Positions 31,092-39,261 of a DNA stretch of 64,000 nucleotides are shown here, piece by piece. The notes under the pieces are model-generated. The model was not told where the DNA came from, made no database searches, and worked only from the letters and a program-made list of their open reading frames with translations. The first letter of the stretch is position 1. Each line of letters begins with the position of its first letter. Where the stretch lies: NCBI GenBank assembly GCA_964610575.1, contig CAZSYX010000002.1, positions 1 to 64,000 on the forward strand, read 5' to 3'. The translations under genes and the position numbers were made by a program. The stretch comes from JADJWR01 sp964610575. GTDB lineage: Bacteria > Pseudomonadota > Gammaproteobacteria > Burkholderiales > Burkholderiaceae_F.

Positions 31092-32834
31092 TTACTCGTT
31101 GGTGCAGCCGAGCACTTCCTCCAGTGACGTGACGCCTTGCCTGACTTTCAGCAGGCCTGACTGCCGCAGGTTCTTCACGCCTTCGCGCTGCGCCTGCTGG
31201 GCGATCTCGATCGAGCTGCCGCCCTTGAGGATGATGTGCTGTATGGCTTCCGTGACCGGCATAACTTCATAGATGCCGACGCGTCCCTTGTAGCCGGAGC
31301 CCTTGCAGCGGTCGCAGCCTACCGGCTTGTACGGCGCCCAGGATCCGTCCAGGTCTGCGCGCGAGAACCCGGCGGCAAGCAGCGCGTCCTCGCCGAGATC
31401 GGCCGTCTCCTTGCAGGTGCACAGTCGCCGCGCAAGTCGCTGCGCCGTGATCAGGATGACTGATGAGGCGATGTTGAACGGCGGTACGCCCATGTTGGCG
31501 AGGCGCGTCAGCGTCGATGGTGCATCGTTGGTGTGCACCGTCGACATCACCATGTGGCCGGTCTGCGCCGCCTTGACGGCGATATCGGCGGTCTCCAGGT
31601 CTCGGATCTCGCCGACCATGATGATGTCCGGATCCTGCCGCAGGAATGCACGCATCGCGTTGGCGAAGGTCAGGCCGGCCTTCTCATTGACGTTGACCTG
31701 GTTCAGGCCGGCGATCTGGATCTCCGCCGGATCCTCGGCAGTCGCGATATTGACTCCCGGCTGATTCAGGATGTTCAGGCAGGTATACAGCGACACGGTC
31801 TTGCCGCTGCCGGTCGGCCCAGTGACGAGCACCATCCCGTAGGGGCGCTTGATCGCATTGAGCAGGGTCGCTTTCTGCTCTGGCTCGTAGCCCAGCGCCT
31901 CGATGCCCAGTTTCGCTTGGCTCGGATCGAGGATCCGGACCACGACCTTTTCGCCGAACAGCGTGGGCAACGTACTGACGCGAAAGTCGATTGCCCGCTG
32001 CGCGCTCAGCGCCAGTTTCATGCGGCCGTCCTGCGGCACCCGCTTCTCGGAAATGTCGAGCTTCGCGAGCACCTTGATGCGTGTCACCAGCCGATCCTTG
32101 ATGGCGAGCGGCGGCTGCGTCACCTCGCGCAGGATGCCGTCGACGCGGAAGCGGACGCGGTAGAACTTCTCGTACGGTTCGAAATGCAGGTCCGATGCGC
32201 CGTCACCGATGGCGTCGAGCAGCAGTTTCTGCAGGAACCGCACGACCGGCGCGTCGTCGATATCGATCGCCGAGTCGTCCTGGGCTGCGGTATCCGGCAC
32301 CTCGGCCAGCAGCTCGCCGAAGTCGATGTCGTCGCCGACCAGTTTCTCCAGCACCTTGCCGGCGCTCTGAAAACTCGACTCGATGATCTTCAGCAGCTTG
32401 TCGTGCTCGACGACGACAATCTCGAGCGCCAGTTGCGTCTGGAACTTGACCTGGTCCAGCGCCTGCACGTTGGTTGGATCGGACACCGCCACGGCCAGGC
32501 GGTTGCCGCGCTTGCGAATCGCAAGCACGCGCAGCGAACTGACCAGCTTCTTGTCGATCACGTCTCCAGGCAGCTGATCGGCGTCCACGGCGGCGAGGTC
32601 AAGGAGCGGGTGGCCGAACGTGTCAGCGGCGAAGCGCGCGATCTGACTCGACTGCAGGCCGGTCGCCTCGGCCGCGCCGATCAGTTCGTCAATGAAGAGC
32701 GTGTTCGACTGTGCCGCCTTGCGCGCGAGCGACTCGGCGCGATCTGGTCGCAGCTTGCCTTGCTGCACTAGCGCGCGCGCCAGCCCGGTCAGCGAACTGG
32801 CGGCCACAACAGGGTTCTGACTGACAGCAGACAC
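31092..32834 (-). CDS. pilB: Type IV pilus assembly ATPase PilB
   Basis: PilB powers pilus extension. The 580-residue product has an N-terminal MshEN/GspE-like domain, then the ATPase domain with Walker A GPTGSGKT (Lys345), Asp-box and GEIRDLETA Walker B region, a His box (STVHTNDA), and a CTCK...CDRCKGSGYKGR tetracysteine zinc site. GTG at 32834, with AGG about 8 bases upstream, is preferred; a 616-residue version from 32942 adds a non-conserved N-terminus. It heads pilB-pilC-pilD-coaE-zapD-yacG on the minus strand. Confidence 0.94.
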   Translation of the reverse strand: MSAVSQNPVVAASSLTGLARALVQQGKLRPDRAESLARKAAQSNTLFIDELIGAAEATGLQSSQIARFAADTFGHPLLDLAAVDADQLPGDVIDKKLVSSLRVLAIRKRGNRLAVAVSDPTNVQALDQVKFQTQLALEIVVVEHDKLLKIIESSFQSAGKVLEKLVGDDIDFGELLAEVPDTAAQDDSAIDIDDAPVVRFLQKLLLDAIGDGASDLHFEPYEKFYRVRFRVDGILREVTQPPLAIKDRLVTRIKVLAKLDISEKRVPQDGRMKLALSAQRAIDFRVSTLPTLFGEKVVVRILDPSQAKLGIEALGYEPEQKATLLNAIKRPYGMVLVTGPTGSGKTVSLYTCLNILNQPGVNIATAEDPAEIQIAGLNQVNVNEKAGLTFANAMRAFLRQDPDIIMVGEIRDLETADIAVKAAQTGHMVMSTVHTNDAPSTLTRLANMGVPPFNIASSVILITAQRLARRLCTCKETADLGEDALLAAGFSRADLDGSWAPYKPVGCDRCKGSGYKGRVGIYEVMPVTEAIQHIILKGGSSIEIAQQAQREGVKNLRQSGLLKVRQGVTSLEEVLGCTNE

Positions 32835-32994
32835 GTTGAACCTGCAAGAATGAGCAACCGCTTGATGATCAGAGGCACATGCCGCCGATTGCCGGCGCTC
32901 CAGCGGGAGTGAGGACCCACGAAGCGAGAAAATAGTGCCCACGCGGCACGCTTTTGTAAAGCAGGCAAACGGTCACGACAGCTCTGGAAACGGC

Positions 32995-33663
32995 CTAATC
33001 CGTCCCGCGTAAGCCGCTGGCGTTGGTCTGCGTGCGAATGAGGCGCGCGCTGCGCACCGCCTGCTCATCGGTCTGAATGATCTCGGCAATGCAGCCTTCG
33101 TAGCGGATGCAGCAGGGAGCGTCCGGGATCTCCTGCAGTTGCTCCAGCAAGAGGCCGTTGAGGGTGCGGGGGCCGTCGAGCGGGAAGCGCAAGTGCAATC
33201 GACGGTTCAGCGCGCGCAGCGAGACGCTTCCATCGACGGTCACCTGACCATCCGCTGCCCACTGCAGCGCGGCGGTGTCGCTGCCGGGGGGCTGCGTGGA
33301 GAATTCACCGACGATTTCCTCAATGATGTCCTCGAGCGTCACCAGGCCACGCACGTCTCCGTACTCATCGACGACCAGGCCGACCCGCTGCCGGTTGTCC
33401 TGGAACATCTGCAGTTGCTGCAGGAGCGGCGTGCTGGTGGGGATGCAATAAGGGGGCACCATCCTTTCGCGGATCTGCTCGGCGGTCAGCGACTGCTCGC
33501 CAAGCAGGGGCAGCAGCTTGCGCACGTGCAGGATGCCGAGTACGCGCGCGATGTCGCCCTCGAACACCGGCAGCTTGTTGTGGTGGCAGGTCATCAGCTG
33601 CCTGCCGATGGCCTCCAGCGACTCCGAGACGTCGAGGCCTTCGATCCGGGCGCGCGGGGTCAT
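32995..33663 (-). CDS. C-terminal part of a frameshifted HlyC/CorC family protein (CBS and CorC domains)
   Basis: From ATG 33663 the 222-residue frame holds a CBS pair (about residues 1-125, with VVDEYGD.RGLVTLEDIIEEIVGE) and a CorC/HlyC C-terminal domain. The same frame is open further upstream to about 33820 and reads LTPQELRTIVLEGGNFIP, then KHRSILLNLFDLERL and VDDV before MTPRAR. That is the normal connection between membrane and CBS domains in this family. It therefore belongs with the fragment at 33782-34294; the two are offset by one base. Full-length relatives (YtfL/YfjD/CorC-like) are ion-transport-associated membrane proteins. Confidence 0.85.
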   Translation of the reverse strand: MTPRARIEGLDVSESLEAIGRQLMTCHHNKLPVFEGDIARVLGILHVRKLLPLLGEQSLTAEQIRERMVPPYCIPTSTPLLQQLQMFQDNRQRVGLVVDEYGDVRGLVTLEDIIEEIVGEFSTQPPGSDTAALQWAADGQVTVDGSVSLRALNRRLHLRFPLDGPRTLNGLLLEQLQEIPDAPCCIRYEGCIAEIIQTDEQAVRSARLIRTQTNASGLRGTD

Positions 33664-33781
33664 GACGTCATCGACGGCCAGTCGCTCAAGGTCGAACAGG
33701 TTGAGCAGGATGCTGCGGTGCTTCGATGGAATGAAGTTTCCGCCCTCGAGGACGATCGTCCGGAGCTCCTGCGGCGTCAGC

Positions 33782-34294
33782 TTAGCTGCATCGGCGCTGC
33801 TGCGCTGACGGATGCGCAGTTATCCGCAGCACTGCGCGGACAAAGAGGTTCACGAACCACACCAGGGGCGAGGCCAGGTTCAACAGCACCGCCAGCACAA
33901 AGCTGGCTGGAAGGGCGATGCGCTCCGGGTAGGTCGCCCCGATGAGCTTCGGTGTGATCTCCGCGAATATGAGCAGTGCGAATATCAGCGAGCCGGCGGC
34001 GATCGCCAGCACCCACTCGCTCTGGCCGAAGTGATGGATCGCCAGGGCGGTGATCAGAGTCGCCAGGACATTGTTGACAAGGTTGTTGCCGAGCAGGATG
34101 ACGCCGAGCAGGCGGTCGGTCCGGTCGAGCAGGAACTGCGTCAGGCGGACAGCGCCGCTGCCTTTCCGCGCGAGATGTCGCAGCCGAAGGCGGCTGAGCG
34201 CCATCATCGCGGTCTCGGCCATAGAAAAGAAGGCCGAAAGCAGCAGCAGGATGGTGAGCGCAAGGACCTGCGCCCATAACGGACGGCTTTCCAC
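33782..34294 (-). CDS. N-terminal part of a frameshifted HlyC/CorC family protein (DUF21/CNNM domain)
   Basis: The 170-residue product is a DUF21/CNNM transmembrane domain with about four helices and the signatures FFSMAETAMMALSR, LLGNNLVNN and FAEITPKLIGA. It ends abruptly after FVRAVLRITAH in a short non-conserved tail. Dropping one base near 33814 would join it to the downstream CBS/CorC frame, giving about 430 residues. Whether this is a true mutation or a sequence error cannot be told here. Confidence 0.85.
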   Translation of the reverse strand: MESRPLWAQVLALTILLLLSAFFSMAETAMMALSRLRLRHLARKGSGAVRLTQFLLDRTDRLLGVILLGNNLVNNVLATLITALAIHHFGQSEWVLAIAAGSLIFALLIFAEITPKLIGATYPERIALPASFVLAVLLNLASPLVWFVNLFVRAVLRITAHPSAQQRRCS

Positions 34295-34341
34295 CCGGCG
34301 GCTCCCGCGGGCCGAGCAGCCTACAGGGGCAAGGAAGGAAG

Positions 34342-34418
<77 letters not shown>

Positions 34419-34482
34419 ACGACGCAGCGGCGACCACGCCAATTCGGTCGCCCCTGCCGGATTGCGAAGAACCGCCGCCAAG

Positions 34483-35490
34483 TCAGCGGTCGCGATCCAT
34501 CGCGAAAAAAATTAAGTTTAACAAAGAATCCTTGAATGCCGACGGCGGCAGTAAGCGGGCCGCCGCCGCCGCACGTGCCGATTCATCGGCGGCACGGCTT
34601 CGAACGTATGCGATCGAGCCATTGGTCTGCACGATTCGGGCGATCTCGGCGAAGTCCCCGCCGCCTTCACGGATCACCTTCTCGATGTGCTGCCGCTGGG
34701 TCGCGTTTGCGGAGCGCATGGCATGGATCAGCGGCAGCGTGACCTTCCCTTCGCGCAGGTCGTCGCCGAGCCGCTTGCCGATTTCCTCGACCTGGCCAGA
34801 GTAGTCAAGCACGTCATCGACCATCTGAAAGGCGATGCCGAGACCGGCCCCGTAGCGTGCCGCCGCCTCCTCCATGTCGGTGCTGGCGCCTGCAATCACC
34901 GCGGCGATGCGCGCGGCCGCCTCAAAAAGCGCTGCGGTCTTGCGCCCGACCACCTCCAGATAGCGCTTCTCGTCGACCGAGGGGTCGTGCACGTTCATCA
35001 GCTGCAGGACCTCGCCTTCGGCGATCCGGTTGGTCGCGTCGGAAAGGATCTGCATCACGCGCATCTCGCCCTCCTCAACCATCATCTGGAACGAGCGCGA
35101 GTAAAGAAAGTCGCCGACGAGAACACTGGCCGCGTTGCCGAAATGCGCATTCGCGGTTGCCCGGCCGCGGCGCAGCTCGGACTCGTCGACCACATCGTCA
35201 TGCAGCAGGGTTGCGGTATGGATGAACTCGATCACCGCTGCCAGCAGGACATGTGCATTGCCGCTGTAGCCCAGGGCGCGGGAGAGAAGCAAGAGGACCG
35301 CCGGGCGAAGGCGTTTGCCGCCGGCCGCGATGATGTAGTCAGCGATGGTGCCGATCAGGGTGACGTCCGAAGAAAGGCGGGCGCGGATCGTGCGGTCGAC
35401 CGAGCGCAGATCCTCGGCGATGGGTGTCAGGATCTGTGGCAGCGATCGGGGGGTGGCCGCCGTTTCGGCCAGCACGGGCGTCAAGGGCAT
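34483..35490 (-). CDS. ispB: Octaprenyl (polyprenyl) diphosphate synthase IspB
   Basis: IspB makes the long isoprenoid side chain of ubiquinone. The 335-residue product has the GGKRLRP substrate motif, the first aspartate-rich motif LLHDDVVDES and the second one DDVLDY. ATG at 35490 is preferred over an upstream TTG at 35520. The product length cannot be read directly, although residues before the first Asp motif decide it; C8 is inferred from relatives. It is divergent from rplU, an arrangement shared with many proteobacteria. Confidence 0.94.
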   Translation of the reverse strand: MPLTPVLAETAATPRSLPQILTPIAEDLRSVDRTIRARLSSDVTLIGTIADYIIAAGGKRLRPAVLLLLSRALGYSGNAHVLLAAVIEFIHTATLLHDDVVDESELRRGRATANAHFGNAASVLVGDFLYSRSFQMMVEEGEMRVMQILSDATNRIAEGEVLQLMNVHDPSVDEKRYLEVVGRKTAALFEAAARIAAVIAGASTDMEEAAARYGAGLGIAFQMVDDVLDYSGQVEEIGKRLGDDLREGKVTLPLIHAMRSANATQRQHIEKVIREGGGDFAEIARIVQTNGSIAYVRSRAADESARAAAAARLLPPSAFKDSLLNLIFFAMDRDR

Positions 35491-35617
35491 ACTCGCTTGC
35501 GAATTCGAGGCGGATGGCAATTATAGGTGGGCGTCCGCGCGCGCCTCGGGCAGACCGCTGCGACGGGCGCGCGGGGGTCGGCCAGGCGCGCCTTCGCAGA
35601 TGGCGGCAGCGGTTGGT

Positions 35618-35646
35618 TTGACAGTCGGCCGACTAGGCGCGAAAAT
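35618..35646 (+). promoter_or_regulatory. Promoter of rplU-rpmA
   Basis: A perfect TTGACA (35618-35623) is followed after 17 bases by GAAAAT (35641-35646). The start site would be near 35653, leaving a leader of about 100 bases before rplU. The strong -35 fits a ribosomal protein operon. Confidence 0.6.
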
Positions 35647-35751
35647 ATCAAGCTTTCCAGAATCCTCGTGGGTCGCCGAACAGCAAAGGCGGCGGCTCCG
35701 ATTGCCGGTTGGCGCAGCGCTGAAGTCGCGCGCCAGCCCAGGACGAACACC

Positions 35752-36060
35752 ATGTACGCAGTGATCAAGACAGGCGGCAAGCAGTATCGGGTCGCGGCCG
35801 GCCAGGCAATCAAGGTCGAGGCCATCGGCGCTGAGCCGGGCAGCGTAATCACCTTCGACGAGGTCCTGGCTGTCGGTGACGGCAGCGACCTGCGCATCGG
35901 CACGCCGCGCCTGCCGGGAGTGACGGTCAAGGCAACCGTGGTGGGCCACGGCCGTCATCCCAAGGTGACCATCTTCAAGATGCGCCGGCGCAAGCATTTT
36001 CAGAAGCATGCCGGGCACCGGCAGGATTTCACCGAGGTTCGCATCGACGCGATCGGCTGA
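35752..36060 (+). CDS. rplU: 50S ribosomal protein L21
   Basis: The 102-residue product is a full-length L21: MYAVIKTGGKQYRV at the N-terminus, the VTIFKMRRRKHF.KHAGHRQ RNA-binding region and a short C-terminal strand. A longer open frame upstream is non-homologous, and ATG 35752 gives the canonical start. It forms the conserved rplU-rpmA-obgE arrangement. Confidence 0.98.
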   Translation: MYAVIKTGGKQYRVAAGQAIKVEAIGAEPGSVITFDEVLAVGDGSDLRIGTPRLPGVTVKATVVGHGRHPKVTIFKMRRRKHFQKHAGHRQDFTEVRIDAIG

Positions 36061-36089
36061 TCGGCGAGCATCGCGCAGAGAGACAGGAA

Positions 36090-36350
36090 ATGGCACACAA
36101 GAAAGCAGGCGGTTCATCGCGCAACGGTCGCGATTCCCAGGCCAAGCGGCTTGGCGTCAAAGTCTACGGCGGCGAGGCGATCAGCGCGGGTTCGATCATT
36201 CTTCGCCAGCGTGGCACCCAGTTTCATCCGGGCAGCAACGTCGGCATCGGACGCGATCACACGCTCTTCGCGCTGGTCGACGGCCACGTGCGCTTCGAGA
36301 CCCGGGGCGCGCAGAACCGACGCACGGTGAGCGTCCAGACCGCGCAGTAA
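36090..36350 (+). CDS. rpmA: 50S ribosomal protein L27
   Basis: The 86-residue product begins MAHKKAGGSSRNGRDS, the N-terminal tail that reaches the peptidyl transferase centre, with no cleavable extension, followed by the L27 barrel (GSIILRQRGT.FHPG.NVG.G.DHTLFAL). An AGGAAATG context serves as ribosome binding site. It is 29 bases after rplU and followed by a strong terminator. Confidence 0.98.
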   Translation: MAHKKAGGSSRNGRDSQAKRLGVKVYGGEAISAGSIILRQRGTQFHPGSNVGIGRDHTLFALVDGHVRFETRGAQNRRTVSVQTAQ

Positions 36351-36391
36351 GCCCGGCGCTCGCTGGCCGGAGGCCGGCAGCTGCGGGCGGC

Positions 36392-36423
36392 AAAGCCCTG
36401 TCCGTTGCCGGCAGGGCTTTTTT
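36392..36423 (+). terminator. Rho-independent terminator after rpmA
   Basis: AAAGCCCTG (36392-36400) pairs with CAGGGCTTT (36412-36420) over an 11-base loop, followed by further Ts to 36423. It separates the ribosomal genes from obgE, whose start is only 16 bases downstream, so obgE relies on read-through or an internal promoter. Confidence 0.88.
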
Positions 36424-36439
36424 GTCTTCCTGATTGATC

Positions 36440-37468
36440 ATGAAGTTCGTCGACGAAGCGCGCATCGAGGTGCAGGCGGGGCGAGGCGGGGACGGCTGCG
36501 CCTCCTTCCGGCGCGAGAAGTTCATCCCGAAAGGCGGCCCGGACGGTGGCGATGGGGGTCGCGGCGGGAGCGTCTGGGCAGTGGCCGATCACAACATCAA
36601 TACGCTGATCGAGTACCGCTACCAGCGTCGGATCGCTGCCATTAACGGCGAGCACGGTCGCGGCTCGGACTGCTACGGCGCATCAGGCGAGGACGTCGAG
36701 CTGCGCCTGCCGGTCGGCACCATGGTCATCGACGAGGAGACCGGTCACACACTGGCCGACCTGGCTTCCAGTGGCCAACGTGCGCTGCTCGCCAAGGGCG
36801 GCGCGGGGGGGCTGGGCAATCTTCATTTCAAGTCAAGTACCAATCGCGCGCCGCGGCAGAAGACGCCGGGACAGCCCGGCGAGCACCGTTTCCTGCGCCT
36901 AGAACTCAAGGTGCTGGCAGACGTGGGCCTGCTCGGTTTTCCCAACGCGGGCAAATCGACGCTGATTGCAGCGGTGTCGAACGCGCGGCCTAAGGTCGCC
37001 GACTATCCGTTCACGACCCTGCATCCTCACCTGGGCGTGGTGCGCGTGGATGGGAACGGCAGCTTTGTGATCGCCGATGTGCCCGGTCTCATCGAAGGCG
37101 CCGCCGAGGGCGCGGGGCTCGGACATCGTTTCCTTCGCCACCTCAGCCGGACGCGTCTTCTGCTGCATGTGATCGACATCGCCCCGATCGATGCGGATAC
37201 CGATCCTGTTCGGCAGGCGCGTGCGCTGGTCGCCGAACTCAAGAAGTTCGACCCTGCACTTGCGCGCAAGCCGCGGTGGATCGTCTTCAACAAGATCGAC
37301 CTGGTCGATGCGGCCCTTCGTGAACAGCTTGCATCGGAGTTCCGGCGCCGCCTGCGGACCAGGGCACCGATGTTCCTTGTGTCTGCAGCGACCGGCGAGG
37401 GCTGTCGGGAACTGATGCGCGCAGTGAACCGGCACCTGGTCGAGCACGGCTCCAAGGCTGCCCCATGA
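36440..37468 (+). CDS. obgE: GTPase Obg (ObgE/CgtA)
   Basis: Obg is a ribosome-associated GTPase involved in 50S assembly and stress signalling. The 342-residue product has the glycine-rich Obg domain (about 1-158; RGGDGC.SFRREKF.PKGGPDGGDGG), then a G domain with G1 GFPNAGKST, G3 DVPGLIEG, G4 NKID and G5 SAATGEG. ATG at 36440 gives the canonical MKFVDEA start; a TTG two codons upstream is less likely. Its stop overlaps proB by ATGA. Confidence 0.97.
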   Translation: MKFVDEARIEVQAGRGGDGCASFRREKFIPKGGPDGGDGGRGGSVWAVADHNINTLIEYRYQRRIAAINGEHGRGSDCYGASGEDVELRLPVGTMVIDEETGHTLADLASSGQRALLAKGGAGGLGNLHFKSSTNRAPRQKTPGQPGEHRFLRLELKVLADVGLLGFPNAGKSTLIAAVSNARPKVADYPFTTLHPHLGVVRVDGNGSFVIADVPGLIEGAAEGAGLGHRFLRHLSRTRLLLHVIDIAPIDADTDPVRQARALVAELKKFDPALARKPRWIVFNKIDLVDAALREQLASEFRRRLRTRAPMFLVSAATGEGCRELMRAVNRHLVEHGSKAAP

Positions 37469-38589
37469 GCACGCTCACAGCGGTCCAGGCCGCTCGCCGG
37501 GTGGTGATCAAGGTCGGCAGCAGCCTGGTCACCGATGAAGGCCGCGGCCTGGACCGGGCCGCAATCGCCCAGTGGGCCGAACAGATCGCCGCTCTCCGCG
37601 CTGCCGGCAAGCAAGTCCTGCTGGTCTCCAGCGGTGCCATTGCCGAGGGCATGCAGCGGCTGGGCTGGGTGCGGCGTCCACGCGAGGTGCACGAACTGCA
37701 GGCGGCAGCCGCGGTTGGACAGATGGGTCTGGCGCAGGCCTACGAAAGCTGTTTTGCTGCACTGGGCATCCGCACGGCACAGATCCTGCTCACCCACGCC
37801 GACCTGGCCGATCGGGCGCGTTACCTGAACGGACGCTCGACGCTGTTCACGCTGCTCGAACTGGGCGTGGTGCCCGTGATCAACGAGAACGACACCGTGG
37901 TCACCGACGAGATCAAGTTCGGCGACAACGACACGCTGGCAGCGCTGACCGCCAACCTGGTCGAGGCCGATGTGCTCGTCATCCTGACCGACCAGGCGGG
38001 CTTGTACAGCGCGGATCCGCGTCGCGATCCGGGCGCGATCCTGCTGCAGGAAGTCCGGGCGGGTGACCCCGATCTTGAGGAGATTGCCGGTGGCACGGGC
38101 AGCCACATCGCGCGCGGCGGCATGATCACCAAGGTGCTGGCGGCGAAGCGCGCGGCCAGAAGCGGCGCGAACACGGTCATTGCCAGCGGCCGCGAGAAGG
38201 ACGTCCTCATCCGGCTGGCCGGGGGCGAACGGCTCGGCACTCAGCTGCTGGCGTCGACAGAGGTGCTGACGGCGCGCAAACAATGGCTTGCCGATCACCT
38301 GCAAGTGAAGGGGCGAGTGCGAATCGACGACGGCGCCGTACGCGCGCTGGTCAGCGAGCGCAAGAGCCTGCTGCCCATCGGCGTCGTCGAGGTGCACGGA
38401 GAATTCGCCCGCGGTGATGTCGTCGCCTGCATCGGCCCCGACCGGCGCGAGATCGCGCGTGGTCTGGCGAACTACAGCAGCGAGCAGGCCCGCCGCATCG
38501 CCGGCCGGCCGAGCGCGGAGATCGAGTCAGTGCTCGGTTTTGTTGAAGAGCGCGAACTGATCCATCGCGACAACCTCGTCGTCCTCTGA
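37465..38589 (+). CDS. proB: Glutamate 5-kinase ProB
   Basis: ProB phosphorylates glutamate, the first and feedback-regulated step of proline synthesis. The 374-residue product has an amino acid kinase domain (VIKVGSSLVT, VSSGAIAEGM, FGDNDTLAA, GGMITK) and a C-terminal PUA domain from about residue 280. Having the PUA domain is usual for proteobacterial ProB. It overlaps obgE by ATGA, and the obgE-proB pairing is common in betaproteobacteria. It converges on rppH. Confidence 0.96.
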   Translation: MSTLTAVQAARRVVIKVGSSLVTDEGRGLDRAAIAQWAEQIAALRAAGKQVLLVSSGAIAEGMQRLGWVRRPREVHELQAAAAVGQMGLAQAYESCFAALGIRTAQILLTHADLADRARYLNGRSTLFTLLELGVVPVINENDTVVTDEIKFGDNDTLAALTANLVEADVLVILTDQAGLYSADPRRDPGAILLQEVRAGDPDLEEIAGGTGSHIARGGMITKVLAAKRAARSGANTVIASGREKDVLIRLAGGERLGTQLLASTEVLTARKQWLADHLQVKGRVRIDDGAVRALVSERKSLLPIGVVEVHGEFARGDVVACIGPDRREIARGLANYSSEQARRIAGRPSAEIESVLGFVEERELIHRDNLVVL

Positions 38590-38611
38590 CAGCTGCGTTG
38601 CCCAGCTGCCG

Positions 38612-39184
38612 TTAAAAGGGCGCACTGCCGGCGTCGATGTCTTCCGACGGTGACGTTTCGGCTCGCTCGCTGCCCGGACGCGGGCGTGTTTGGTCGGCGG
38701 CGCCGCGCGGCGGCCGGAACACATAGCGCGACAGCTCGGACAGCGCCTGCTGGTAGACGTCGCGCTTGAATTCGACAACGGCATCGAGCGGCACCCAGTA
38801 AGGGTGCCAACGCCAGGCATCGAACTCCGGCTTTTCCGAACGGCGCAGGCAGAGGTCGCAGTCGCGTGCCATCAGCCGCAACAGGAACCAGATCTGCTTC
38901 TGGCCGCGATAGTTGCCCCGCAGCTCTCGCCGCATCCACTGCTCTGGAACGTCGTAGCGCAACCAGTCACGCGTGCGGGCCACGATCCTGACGTGCTCGG
39001 CGCGCAGGCCGATCTCCTCGTACAGCTCGCGGTACATCGCCTGCTCGGGCGATTCGCCGTACTTGATGCCGCCTTGCGGGAACTGCCAGGAATGTTGTCT
39101 TACACGCTTGCCCCAGAAGACCTCGTTGCGCAGGTTGAGCAGGATGATGCCGACATTCGGGCGATAGCCTTCCTTGTCCAGCAT
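38612..39184 (-). CDS. rppH: RNA pyrophosphohydrolase RppH
   Basis: RppH removes pyrophosphate from mRNA 5' ends and starts RNase E-dependent decay. The 190-residue product begins MLDKEGYRPNVGIILLN, as in the family, and has the Nudix box in QGGIKYGESPEQAMYRELYEE. A disordered, charged C-terminal tail of about 35 residues is typical of betaproteobacterial members. ATG 39184 is chosen over ATG 39217, which would add 11 non-conserved residues. It is divergent from proS. Confidence 0.94.
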   Translation of the reverse strand: MLDKEGYRPNVGIILLNLRNEVFWGKRVRQHSWQFPQGGIKYGESPEQAMYRELYEEIGLRAEHVRIVARTRDWLRYDVPEQWMRRELRGNYRGQKQIWFLLRLMARDCDLCLRRSEKPEFDAWRWHPYWVPLDAVVEFKRDVYQQALSELSRYVFRPPRGAADQTRPRPGSERAETSPSEDIDAGSAPF

Positions 39185-39261
39185 GCGAACACCTGAAGCC
39201 TTATCATCTGCGGCCATTATATGACCCCGGCATCCGTGCGCGTGCGCGGAGACATGTTGCG

